From Stenocarpella maydis (lineage: Eukaryota; Ascomycota; Sordariomycetes; Diaporthales; Diaporthaceae), in NCBI GenBank assembly GCA_002270565.1, contig NQMI01000139.1, forward strand, positions 55,797 to 119,796: DNA of 64,000 bases, given 5' to 3'. Shown one piece after another: positions 12,601 to 23,394 of this stretch; the stretch's first letter is position 1; every line of letters starts with the position of its first letter. Below the pieces are notes generated by a model. It saw only the letters and a list, made by a program, of their open reading frames with translations, had not been told where the DNA came from and did no database searches. Both the position numbers and the translations under genes were made by a program.

Positions 12601-14317
12601 CTGTTACTACCGGGGATTACTGACGGACGCACAGTCTTTTTGCTTGCCTCGCAGGCAATGCCGACCTTGGCAATCTAGACGAGGCAGCGGACCGACCACA
12701 AGGTTTTCCAGTCTAGCGAATGGAGGTCTGCTACCTAGGTATTGATTGATCGCATGGGTTTGATGGCTCGTATCTTCACACCTCGGCCATGCTTCCGCCC
12801 CTCACGACGCGCCAGGAGGTCAATCAAGCGGGAAGGGATAAAGAACAGCGCCCAACCCGAGGGGCAGAAAGGGCCGCAGTGGAATTAGCCTGAAGTGGAC
12901 TTAAATCTGTTGAGATACGGCTGTTGCCGATTACTACTACGAGCTTGAGGCTGGCAGAGGGTCGACATGATGCAGTTGTACAGTCATCCTCTTTCTTGGG
13001 TGCAGATCTCATTCAATGTACCAGTCTCGAGGTCATAGCTTGATCGAAGATTGGGCATGCTCGGGCACCTCTGTCTCCCTGTAGAAGACGCATGACGGCC
13101 CTTGGGTGGAGTTCGGACAATGGTTTAGCACGCACCTGAATCGAGTCCACTCGAGCATCTCGTGGTGGCGACCCAGCGGTTGTCACCAGCCGCTCTCAAG
13201 CCTGATATGTTGATGTACAGGGTGCTTTGTGTTCCTGGAAACAGCTTTGATGTTGTTCAAGCTATGGGGAAGACAGGCCAGTATCGATTCCTACTCCCGA
13301 CGCAGACCAGCTTTGCTCAATGAGGTGAGGCTGCTGGGGATCTTCAATACAAAGGAGGGACGCGACCTGGACGTATGCCAACGCTGTTAGGGCTCAGGCG
13401 CTGCACGTACTGGGTCTTTGGGCGTTTACGACTTGCTCAAGTGTATAAGAGGAGCTCGTGCAGCTCTTTCTTGTGAAAAGGGGTATTGTGGTGGTATTAA
13501 GAACGAAATGGGCCAGTCATGCACACACTTGGGTGAAGGGGCCTTTGAATCATCTAGCACCATATACTCAATAAGGTTCAAAATGGGTTTGACATATATT
13601 TTGAGGCTGAATAGTATTACCCTATAGTTATGCAGTTATCTTTGTGCTTATGTAAAGGTTATGGTAGTAATACTAATATGATGTAGGTATTGATATAGTG
13701 TTAACCAAGGTTCGTAAGCCTGTAGAGCGCTATGCATACGAGCAAACCATTTACGAAAGGACCACATCGCTGCCCTGTGGTCACGAGAGTGCTGCATTAT
13801 CTATCAAATGGTGGCTCACGCCTGGTGGCTCACGCCAGGTACCTAGGTAGTTATACCATGACGGCTTGGCTGCACGGACACGCCGGACGACGCTGGGGAC
13901 GAAGACATGCCTTGGACGGGGGGCGCTGGCGCATGTGTCCTGGGTCCCAGCCAGAAAAGACCAGCGAGACTGAACCCGGTGGAGCCAGGCCGATTTGCTC
14001 CTGGGGGTCTCATTGCCCAGCCAGCCAGGCTACGAAGATGGCCTGGAGCTCACACAACAGGCAGTACCAGCGTCCTTTGTCCAGTCGACGACGTGGGGGA
14101 TCCAGCCACATGCACCGGCCGGCCCGCCGCTGCCCACGGGAATGTGCAGACAAAGGAAGATTCGAAAGGTAAAAGCAACAAGATGGGCGGCATGCTGTTT
14201 GATCTTTGTACAGCGTGTGAAGAACGTAAACCTCACTCCGTCGTGCTCCAAACAGCCGTCCATCAGCTCCGGGACCGGGCCACCAGACAGACCTGACGAC
14301 ACGACCGGAGACCAGAC
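9659..14317. other. Long gene-free interval with simple repeats
   Basis: About 4.7 kb without a supportable gene. The 10.2-11.3 kb part is GC-rich and therefore open in several frames on both strands at once, with no family motif or consistent splice signals. It contains a short ATGT/ATGC repeat (10454-10482) and ACCTAGGT palindromes at 12733 and 13841. The start-proximal part (9659-9900) should contain the promoter of the secreted-protein gene. Confidence 0.45.
10454..10482. repeat. ATGT/ATGC tetranucleotide microsatellite
   Basis: Tandem ATGT units passing into ATGC and back, seven units in about 29 bases, in non-coding DNA. Confidence 0.85.
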
Positions 14318-14585
14318 ATGGACGACCAGATGCTCGCGGGGCTCCGTACGGCCGGGGCGGTGGCATCAATCATTGGGTTTATCATCGTATGCATGGTGGG
14401 CGGGAGGATGTGCGTCAGGCGCAATCGTACAGATGCGCCGTACCCGTAAGGGATTTCCTTGGTCCCCTTGCCGCTGAGGTGATTCCTATCCTAAATTGTG
14501 TCTGCTCCTCGAGACCCATAGCTGACGCAATCTCGCATGCAGGACGCCGAAATACCCAACAGGGCCGCCACGTCCGTTAGCCTAA
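14318..14585 (+). CDS. Small single-pass membrane protein (56 aa), 2 exons
   Basis: Unrecognised micro-gene. Exon 1 14318-14445 and exon 2 14543-14585 join in phase 2 to encode 56 residues. The 97-nt intron has a GTAAGG donor, the branch-point match AGCTGAC at 14519-14525 and a TGCAG acceptor. The product has a short polar N-terminus (MDDQML), one hydrophobic helix at about residues 13-29 (AVASIIGFIIVCMVGG), a basic stop-transfer stretch (RMCVRRNR) and a proline-rich tail (PTPKYPTGPPRP). Positive-inside reasoning puts the tail in the cytosol. Without splicing the frame would stop in the intron after 43 codons. The intact splice signals and sensible tail argue that it is real; no homologue comes to mind, and an upstream exon cannot be excluded. 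Confidence 0.55.
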
Positions 14586-15410
14586 GAAAGAGTGCCGATG
14601 GTGGTGAGAGGAGAGATGGGATGGGACGGGATGGGGATGAGATTAGATTGTGCGAAGGCTGGGTGGGGCTGGGCAGAGACGATCTTCAATCTTGCTGTGA
14701 GGCTTAAGTGATGTGCAGTCAAGGATGTGAGAAGGGGAACCGAGCACAACTGACACGAGAATGCAAGCGCCGGGACAGAGGGGCGGGGTTAGGGATGGTG
14801 ATGGCAAATGTTACACTGCATCTTGTGGCCCCTGAGTCTACTTATTAGTACACTACTCCGTACACTAGAGGGACCCTCTAATCTCGTGATTGTCGGGCCA
14901 CTCAGAGCGACCAGTCCCACTAGAGACGCAGTCGCCAGTGAAGCGAGAGGACGAGAACCGGGGCGCGCGCGCGGCAGGCCCCCCAACGCGGACATAAGGC
15001 CATTGTCAATCACTGGCATGGCTCATTTCTCATTGCAATCTGCCATTGTCGACTGTCGGTCGAGGGGAGCCAAGACAAACGGCCTGCACGTTGTGCATAC
15101 AAGCGTTTGTCGCTGTCCAACCAGGGCGCTGCCGCCTTGGGCGCACCCCTCGTCACCCCTTTGTAGTGACATCGCCATCCCTGCCCACAACCCACAAATA
15201 TCTGCCCGAGTTCCCCTCGCCCCTGCCCTGCCCTGCTGCTCCCCCCCCAAGGTCCAGAGTGGTCTCGTATTCTTCCTATCCGATCCTCGCACCCATTGTT
15301 GTTCTGTCTCGAGGCTTGTCTTTTGAGTTTTGTGACTGATCCTCCCCTGGCCTCGGAACATCCAAAACTCTAAACAACCATCGACTCGCTCGCTCGCTCC
15401 ACCCTCAACC
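14586..15410. other. Intergenic region, promoter of the 15411 gene
   Basis: No gene is supported. The last 150 bases before 15411 are strongly pyrimidine-rich with CTCG repeats (15382-15397), typical of a fungal core promoter and leader, and the ATG context (CAACC before ATGAC) is favourable. Confidence 0.45.
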
Positions 15411-16043
15411 ATGACAAACTCTAGCAAGCTCTTCTCCTTCTCGGACGAGTTCAGGGAGTGGGCCAGGGAGGAGGACCGCGTCAACAACCAGAAGAACAGC
15501 AACTGGATCCCCGCCTACGTCATAATCACTCTCATCCCCATCGGCTTCATCCTCTGCGCCGCCCTCGCCAGCCGCAACGAGACCAAGAGGCAGGCCAGCG
15601 AGCGCGCCGCCAGGGCCGCCAGGATAGGTGAGCTTCTCCCCGGGTGGCTGCGCGACAGCAATGCGAAACCGACTCTTGCGGGGCGAGGTGCTGCGGGTGC
15701 TGGCGCTAACTCGACCTCACAGGCGGCAACCGGGACTGAGCAGCAGCATGGTCGGAACAACAACGACCACGGGTTCCGGCTGAGCGATCTGGAGGCAGGG
15801 CTCGCCAGGGGGCCTCCCGCCACAGCAACACCAACTGTACTGCCAGGAGCGTGGGCGATCCCCACCAAACCGAGGGCGAGGTCCGACAGCGTTTCGTCCG
15901 ATACGGGTGCGGTCGTCGATGGCGGCGGCGAGATAGATGACGCCGGCCATGAAACCCTGCCCAGGCGGAAGCGGAAGAAGAGGGGCCCGTCAGCCAGCCA
16001 CCAGCACCGCCAGCAGCACCAGCAGCAGCCCCACCGGCATTGA
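15411..16043 (+). CDS. Single-pass membrane protein, 210 aa unspliced or 77 aa spliced
   Basis: Unknown function. The open frame encodes 210 residues: a charged N-terminus, one membrane helix at about 33-53 (IPAYVIITLIPIGFILCAAL), a basic RNETKRQASERAARAAR stretch, then a disordered tail ending in PRRKRKKR and His/Gln runs. An apparent intron lies at 15628-15722 (GTGAGC donor, GCTAAC branch match 15707-15712, CACAG acceptor, 95 nt). Removing it shifts the frame and ends the protein after GGNRD, giving 77 residues. I cannot decide from sequence which form is main: intron signals are good, but the downstream frame stays open for another 100 codons. The conserved part is likely the N-terminal 75 residues, shared by both forms. 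Confidence 0.6.
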   Translation: MTNSSKLFSFSDEFREWAREEDRVNNQKNSNWIPAYVIITLIPIGFILCAALASRNETKRQASERAARAARIGELLPGWLRDSNAKPTLAGRGAAGAGANSTSQAATGTEQQHGRNNNDHGFRLSDLEAGLARGPPATATPTVLPGAWAIPTKPRARSDSVSSDTGAVVDGGGEIDDAGHETLPRRKRKKRGPSASHQHRQQHQQQPHRH

Positions 16044-17871
16044 GCCCGCCAGCGCCGCCCGGCCATCCCGTGACGCCGAGAGGAGGTCTAGGGGACTACC
16101 CCCATGGCCGAACTGCGCTGAATGAACGCGGTTATACAGGCAGCCCGCCGAGCCAGACGAGGATCAGGTCGGGAGGGCCCATCAGTCAGGCGTCATCGAG
16201 TGAGGGACAAAAGTGTTCCCCTCTTGCGAGGGGCATGACGGCATTTTAGGGACATGGACCCGACGGCCGCGGGCAGAGAGAGTCGTTTCCCCGGATAGAT
16301 AACCCAGGTAATAAGATTAATACAGAAGCAAAAAAATGGTTCAAGAAGAAGGGGGAAAAAGAAGTCCAAGGTGCTCGGTACGAGTGTGAATGGCTGACGT
16401 TGATTTATACTCTCAGCCAGCGTTGTAGGTTTCGTCTGTTGGTTGGCTGGTTGGCTGCTAGCGCTTACTTTAGCTGCGACAGGCGGGCGGATCCTCTCAG
16501 GCACGTCTGCGGCACACACGGCCCGCCGTGCAGCCAGGATGGGGCAGCCAGCGCACCCTCGACGCAATATCTCAGGAGTCATTGGACGGCCGCATCGAAA
16601 TCGAGGTCAAGGCCTGCGGTGGCAAGACTCCACCATGAGCCGGCACCCCCTGGCCGTCCATCACAACGCGCATGCAAAGGGGAGGAGAGTCCTGGGCTGA
16701 TATGGAGGGATTCATACCGTCTGGCATCCGCTATATCCTGCGCTTCTCTCACGCCTTTTCCTCCCACAGTGCTCCGTACGGCTACCACTCTGGAAGTCCC
16801 GCCCTGCAAGCAAGGTACTATCCCAAGGCTGAAGGGCCGCCGGCGGAACCTTCCGTCACAACCACGGTAAGGTAATAGTTCGTGTGGTCCTGCAGGATCT
16901 GCCAGTTCCAGAAATCTTGCATGGACAAGCAACTACTCACCCACAAGGCTGGGTTATCGTGGCCCTGTTGGAAGCGTTGGCTGCTTGCGGGTGCAGGGCT
17001 GGACCCCCACGATCAGAGACTGGATGCTTGCTGTGCCTCCTCCGCACTCTTTGCCGTCCGAGCCGGTTCGGGGACCCGTCTTCTCTGCTATGAGCTGCAC
17101 AGCGTATCACTAATTGTGTCACGGTAGACACTTCAATGACCCGCCATATAAGTGTCGACGCCTCGCCTGACATGTTTAGAATTCTACATTTGTCTTATCT
17201 GCGCGACGGGAAATACATATCCTCAAATATCGAGCTACTATGTGACGAACTGGAAGACTGGAGAGCATGATTGCCCCAGCTGTTGTGCTCCTGAGTCAAT
17301 TGCTCGGCACGACTACCACCTGTGCCGGGTTGTTAACCGTGATAGCCGGTATGGCGACACTTTTTATATAGTCTTGATGGCTCAAGACGCCCGGGTAGTT
17401 ACCGTTTCTAAGGCGGCGTGGAATCGCTCCCATACTAGTCATATGGCGCGCAGTTGGGAGACACACTAACCGCACCACGCGGGGCGAACATCACACTCGC
17501 CCAAGTGCTCATGCCTTTGGAGCCTTATCTCTGTTGGCTATGCTCAGTAAAGGCCAGCTCGGATTGGGACAGGCTCAGGTTCTGGCGCCTTCCTGCTGGC
17601 CAGATCTATCCGGTCTCTTTCGTGTGCCCCGACCTCGGCCCCGGTGTTGTGGCTAAGAAAAGGTATGTGGCGGCTTCATATTCTAGTACTTCTGAACCTT
17701 TCTACTCTTGTATAAATTCCTGATGCCGAGTCATTCCCTGGCTGGTACTCTTGTGAATCGCCTCTCGTAGGTAAATCGATCTGCAGGCTCGACCTCGTTC
17801 CAGGCTCCCAAGCCGTTCCGGTCGCCAGGGCTTCGTCTCATCTTACCTATAGACCATTCTAAATCTATACG
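16044..17871. other. Gene-free interval upstream of citrate synthase
   Basis: I see no supported gene in these 1.8 kb. Short frames do not extend through splice sites, and no repeat stands out. The final few hundred bases should include the citrate synthase promoter. Confidence 0.45.
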
Positions 17872-19753
17872 ATGGAGTCTGCTGGCAACCTACCGTCGCC
17901 TGAGCCGTCGCGCACGTCTCAGGAGATAGAGACCCGGCCTCTTGCTGAAGATTCTCTCTATGTCGTCGACAACCGGACTGGTAAATCATACACTATCCCC
18001 ATCTCACAGAACTCCATCCAGGCTACCGACTTCCATCAAGTCAAGACTCCGCCCAACGTAAAGAATCCAGTCGAGCAGAACACTGCAGGGCTCCGCATCT
18101 TCGACCCCGGGTTCCAGAACACAGCATGTTTGAAGTCAGAGATCACCTATGTTGACGGGGACGCGGGCGAGATCGCCTACCGGGGCATTCCCGTCGTCGA
18201 GCTATTCCACTCCGGAAGGCCCTTCGAGCACGTTGCCTTTCTCTTGATCTTTGGTCATCTGCCAAGTGACTCGGAGGCGGAGGCCTTTAACAGGTCGATC
18301 GCGACCTCTGAGATGCCGCCTCAGGCTCTATTTGACATGATCGACAACCTACCGTATGTGACCTGCCAGAACTGTAGACATGCCTAGGCATCTAGTGGAA
18401 CTGAATTAACCTTGTTCAGGTTGCACACGCACGCCTCAACAGCCATCGGCGCTGCCCTTGCACTCCACGCATCCCTGCGCCCCGAGAAGATCCCGGCGTT
18501 CCGCGGGGGGAACATCTACAAGGGCAACATGGCCGCCATAGACAACGAGGTCCCGCAGCAGATCCTCACCGTCTCCGCCATCACGGCGGCGATATTCTGC
18601 CGCCTCCACGGGCGCGAGTTCGCGCCGCCGCAGCCCTCCTACTCGTACATCGAGAATGTCCTACACATGATGAGGTTCGTGGACGAGGGGAGCTCCCGGC
18701 CGGATCCAAGGGTACGTGACCTGTGACAGCCCGTCCCATTCTGGGCCCTGTCTAACCAACAGCCCGCTCCTAGGTTGTCAAGCTGCTGGGCAGGATCATG
18801 ATCCTCATGGCAGACCATGAGATCACAAACTCCGCCTCGGTGCTCCTCAGCACGGCGTCCACGCTGGCGGACCCGTACTCGTGCTGCGCCGCCGCGACGC
18901 TTTCTGGCATTGGCATCCTGCACGGCGGTGCAATCGAGGCCGCCTATAAGCAGCTCGAGGCTGTGCGCAGTCTGGACGAGGTTCCGAAGCTGATTGAGGC
19001 CGTCAAGGCAGGCAAGACGCGGGTGTTTGGGTATGGCCACAGGAAGTGGAAAGTAAGCTATCGTCCCCGTCCTCAAACTCCTTTGATCAGGGGCATGTTT
19101 AGGCTGCACTCGACTGGCGTCGAGACCAGCAACAAGAGAAGAGAAACGAGAAACAAAGCAAGATAAAAAATAAAAATAAAAAAAGACAAATGGCACTGAC
19201 AATGATTTAGGTCCGGGACCCGAGGTCTGTTCTCTTCCGCGAGCTGATTGAGGAGGCCATGGAGGACATGGAGTCCCTGAGGGAAGACTACCACCTCGCC
19301 ATCGCGCTCGAGATCGACCGCATCGCATCCCAGGACACATACTTTACGTCGCGCCGCCTCTGCGCAAACGCAGACCTTTTCCTGAGCTTTGCTTACAAGG
19401 CCATGTGAGTGCTCCCAGGCCAGCATCGGGCCCCACCAACTTCGTCTGTCAAATGCTGACTAGGCGGCTTTTGAAGGGGTGTTCCCCTCGACTTCATCCT
19501 GCCAATGACGCTCCTGAACAGGAACCCGGGGTACGTGGCGCACTGGCGCGAGGCAATGGGTAAGTGAACACCAGCACGCCCGTGGCGTAGCTATATCATC
19601 CACTGCCCAAGGAGTTCTTGTTTGCTAATGTTGGCTTGGATGCACACAGCCGATCCCAAGCCTTGCATGTGGCGCCCCCTGCAAATCTATGTTGGAAACA
19701 TCCCGCGGCAGCAGCAAGATGACGACGGCTCGGGGCAGAGCCCAGTGGCTTAA
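17872..19753 (+). CDS. Citrate synthase family enzyme, 6 exons
   Basis: Condenses an acyl-CoA (acetyl-CoA, or propionyl/longer chain) with oxaloacetate. Exons 17872-18353, 18420-18711, 18774-19052, 19211-19404, 19477-19559 and 19650-19753 give 477 residues; all donors are GT. The three catalytic residues are present: His273 in MADHE, His308 in ILHGG and Asp354 in VRDPRS, matching pig His274, His320 and Asp375. FGYGHR near 343 corresponds to the citrate-binding loop. The N-terminus (MESAGNLPSPEPS) is acidic/proline-rich, not a mitochondrial presequence, and the C-terminus (SPVA) lacks a PTS1, so a cytosolic enzyme is expected. It looks like the extra citrate synthase found in many filamentous fungi, some of which serve alkylcitrate pathways; no pathway partner is adjacent. 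Substrate is unresolved. Confidence 0.94.
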
Positions 19754-21639
19754 GCTTAGTACGTGCTGAGGTTCAGAGTGTCGCGTTGTTGGAGGCTGAC
19801 TTCCTCGAGCGGGTTCGCGATTCTGGGAAAGTCACCAGACTGGTCTATTTTACTTGGTGCTGTTGAAGAAGTCAATACCTCACTGGCCCAAGATACCCTT
19901 CTCTCGATACTCCGGCGCTGGCAAACTTCGACTCATAGTTTCAGATGCCGGCTTTGACCACTGACATATTGACGTATGTTATTGGGTATCAATTCAGCGG
20001 CCAAGGTAGACATAGATGGACTGAGAGTTCTCACTAATAATCAATAGAAGTTAATTCATAAATGGCCCGCAAAGCGAGAAAAATGAACGAGGTGCCAGAA
20101 ACCTGCGGTGGCATATAATCAGAGCATCCCAGTACAATTTGCTGTTGCAGAAGTTGGTTTGTTTTTATTACGATCACAATTCCCCCCCCCCCCTTTTTGA
20201 TATCAAGAAAAAACTTTTGGAGCTGTGGTGGTCCCTTCATACAGTCGTAAACGCTTAAAGACCCAGCGTTAGAGCTGTCGCAGAAGGGCGAACCCCATCG
20301 TGAATCTGAGAGGGACAGTCTAAAGACAGAAGAGCACTACAAAGAGACTAATTCTTATTAGATCACCGTTTTAATAACGATTGGGCAGCTGTGTCTTGTT
20401 TCTAGTTGATATGCTGAGAATACGCCATTGATATTTGACTTGCCCCTTTGACATACTATTCACACGTCATACCTACAACGCCTCCAGGCCATCTTTGGTA
20501 CAAAGTGAGATTGGTCTGTTCCCCGTGGCTGGTTTGATGATACTTGGCTACTAGTAGAGGACTTGATGTTCTTGTTTCTCGCGAGTTGGAGGAATAACCT
20601 CAAGCATGTCTGAAGTCTCCGAAGACCTGTGTCTCAACTTGCATGCAGTGCCCAGGTACCACCGCCTCTGAGCGCTGCTGGGTGTGAATTACAATTCCTA
20701 GAGGGCCTATTGATCCCTCTGAGGTCAGTCCGGAACGACCGTCTCAGAAGGCGCAGGTGTCCTCCCGGCCTGTCCCAACCCACAAATTAGACGCCACTTG
20801 CATGGTAGCAACGAAAGCAAGCCCAAGAGGCGTGAGAATCCTCCCCGGGTTTGCAATCACTCCAGCCATGGCTCCCATCATATAACTCCCCCTTCGCCGC
20901 AGCCGTCTTTCATAGATGATTAATTATGCGATGAATGGTAACAGCAGGAAGCGCAGAACTTCCCCGTCCTCGGCTGATCGAGGTAATAAGAACAAGGCCC
21001 AAGAAATGGGAGAAGAAAAAAAAAAGAAGTGAGAGCATGCCGGTCAGAGACCACAGGTCATTGCCCTCAGCTTACCTAAACTTCCATCACGAAAGTAGTC
21101 TAGCGGGGCCGCGAGTACAAGGAATGCAAGAAAAAGCCGGCCAGCAGCGGACCCGTCCACACAAGCGCCCGGCCTTTGCCACAAAGGGCCATACGAATGG
21201 CATTTATGCCCAGCCCTATCGCACAGCCTCTGGGCCAGATCAGCTAAGTCGTCATCGAGATAACCGAGAGAAAGGGGGAGGGGAAGGTATTACACAAAAA
21301 GCCTATACCGGGTAGGTCCAAAGCTATCGAGTACCTAGGTACCTATTAGAATTCGGGGGTAGGGGGAGGGGCATCTGCAGAAACACGAGTCAGAAAAAAA
21401 AAGATAAAAAATAAAGGTCGGTTAACGGCAACAGTCCGTGGCTGGAGCTAGGGTCTCCTCGTGTGTACGCGTATGTCCTGTAAGGATCGGTTCCGATCAT
21501 GTTCTGAACGAGTGTTTGTCGACCGGCCGGCTGGGGGCAGTTCCGTGGGGATCAGAGTATGAAGCGGGAAGCCGTTTCGCGGAGGGAGCGCTCCCAAGCC
21601 TCGCTCTCGGTCACTCTCCCTAGTCAGCCACTCTCCCTA

Positions 21640-21673
<34 letters not shown>

Positions 21674-22887
21674 AAGCAAGCAAGCAAGCAAGCAAGCAGC
21701 TTCTGCTAGACCTCGGCACGGCAGGCAGGCAGGCAGAAGGTATGTATGTATGCGTTAGCAGGCTCTTGCATATAGATATAACATATAGATATAAGCCTGG
21801 TCACAACGTTGACCGAGTGTTCATGCAACAAGCCCGGCGGACATCAAGGCGAAACATGTCAGAGGTCGTCTACCTAACCAAGCCGACACATGATGGGATG
21901 CATGGCTGTCTGGTAGCTAAGAGATGTGACCACAAGAATAGACCTCGCCGTGTCACTGGAGCAAAAAGCCTGAAAATTCGGGCAACAATTCTTGGCGGGC
22001 ACAGAAATTCGCTGTATTCCTATATCCAGGTATACGATGGGGGTGCGTGATTTGCCTCCACTTCCCGCTGCAGCCTCCTGTTGAGCCCGTACGTGATGGA
22101 TGATGGCTGATGCCGCGCCGTGGCTGAAAGAATCGGATGACGACTGCAACTGTATCTGAACCCTCGAGCCCTTCGCAGGTCAGTCCGTATCGTAAGAGGC
22201 AGTCGTTTCCTCCTGTAGTCTATCCACGCCCCATGGTTCTCTTGGTCAGACGCTGAGGAATAGAAAAAACGGGGATGAGCGAGAACAATAGCAGGAGTGT
22301 CCATGGAAAAGGGAAAATTGTTCCGCACTCCGAAATAAGCCGTATCCTTTTCTCCTTTATCCAGGCTGCGTTTATGCAGATCCAATACAGAATGCCAAGC
22401 TAGTAAAACATAAAAGGGAGAGGACTAGGGAGAGGACTGCGCAAAAAAAAAAAAAGAGAGCCCTAGATCATGCTCCTCCCTGCACCGAGAACGCCTTTTA
22501 TCGTGGGTTACTGAAAGAACTCCAAACTCCGTCATCTGGGTCGCACCCGTGTGTCTAGTGCTTCAGCAGATATATGCTACTTCCAAAGCCGTTTTGCGGT
22601 TCCATATCCGTCCTCGCACCGTGGACGGTGGGGAAATCATTGTAAAGAGAAGCGGGCGGCTCTCATGGTTCGACGTCGGATGTTCCAGTGTGTCGTCTGT
22701 AGAGGAGTACAACGGTGGTACTGAAGATTGGGTGGTAGGAAAAGAGGACAGGGTGCTGTATGTCCAGGATAAGGCGTCGTATGTGGCATGGCAAGGGTTT
22801 CCGCTGGGTGGGCTGTGGGTGGTGCGATCCAATTGTGATGAGTGGGTGGGTGGCCAAGGAAACATTTCCTGGGCGGCGGCGATGCTC
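19754..22887. other. Gene-free interval with microsatellite
   Basis: About 3.1 kb with no supportable gene; parts are AT-rich (20.0-20.6 kb). A C-run/T-run is near 20183-20199, a palindromic TACCTAGGTA near 21332-21341, and a complex microsatellite at 21611-21755. Confidence 0.45.
21611..21755. repeat. Compound microsatellite (CAGC, AAGC, GGCA, TATG units)
   Basis: A duplicated 17-base unit (CACTCTCCCTAGTCAGC) is followed by about eight CAGC units, six AAGC units, then GGCA units and TATG units. The successive four-base motifs differ by single substitutions, as expected from slippage plus point mutation. Confidence 0.9.
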
Positions 22888-23394
22888 TCAGTTGCCGCTT
22901 GGCTTCCAGATTCCAGCACCGAGTGGCTTGCTGATGCCGAAACCCACACCGACGGCGGTCAGTACCACCAGCACAATGATGGCGACCTTGACGATGATCC
23001 TGTTGCGCTTGCTCATCTTTGCGAGGCACTGGCACGAGCGCTGGTTCAGCTTGTTCGCCTTGGCCTTCTTCTTCCAGTGGGCCTGGCCCGGCCAGACCTG
23101 GCCGTCTGGGCTGCCCTTGAGCTGGCCGTTGCTCGTGGACTTCATGCCGCAGCTGTCGTCCTCGCGCGTCGTTCGGGTCGAGATCATGGCCTCGATGTCG
23201 GTGTCGAAGGGGTTCAGCTCACGGGAGGACGTGGGAGTGGAGACGTCGGAGGCGCGGCGAAAGTCTGGCTCGGGCAAGACGAGGGTCTCGGTAGTCGTGA
23301 TGGTTTTGGTCTCCTTCCCATCAGGGCCAACCTGTGTTGTGGTTGTGACGGTAGCCACAGGCGTGGCCTTTTCGTTGACAGCTTCCGAGGCCAT
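22888..23394 (-). CDS. Small single-pass membrane protein (168 aa)
   Basis: Single-exon gene of unknown function. The N-terminal ~130 residues are polar, with a Thr-rich stretch (VTTTTQVGPDGKETKTITTT), then NPFDTDIEAMIS, then a basic Trp/Lys segment and RSCQCLAKMSKRNR. One membrane helix spans about residues 133-154 (IVKVAIIVLVVLTAVGVGFG), with a short exposed tail (GAGIWKPSGN). The basic KMSKRNR before the helix suggests the N-terminus is cytosolic. I recall similar Ser/Thr-rich, C-terminally anchored proteins in Sordariomycetes, annotated only as hypothetical. A CTGCAG just upstream of the start on the minus strand could be the acceptor of a leader intron. The long plus-strand open frame across the same bases has no recognisable motif and is taken as antisense shadow. 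Confidence 0.7.
   Translation of the reverse strand: MASEAVNEKATPVATVTTTTQVGPDGKETKTITTTETLVLPEPDFRRASDVSTPTSSRELNPFDTDIEAMISTRTTREDDSCGMKSTSNGQLKGSPDGQVWPGQAHWKKKAKANKLNQRSCQCLAKMSKRNRIIVKVAIIVLVVLTAVGVGFGISKPLGAGIWKPSGN

Noticed and set aside
15515..16066. 183-codon minus-strand frame
   Set aside because: Antisense of the 15411 membrane-protein gene; its Trp/Cys/Arg runs mirror the sense-strand His/Gln and Ala codons.
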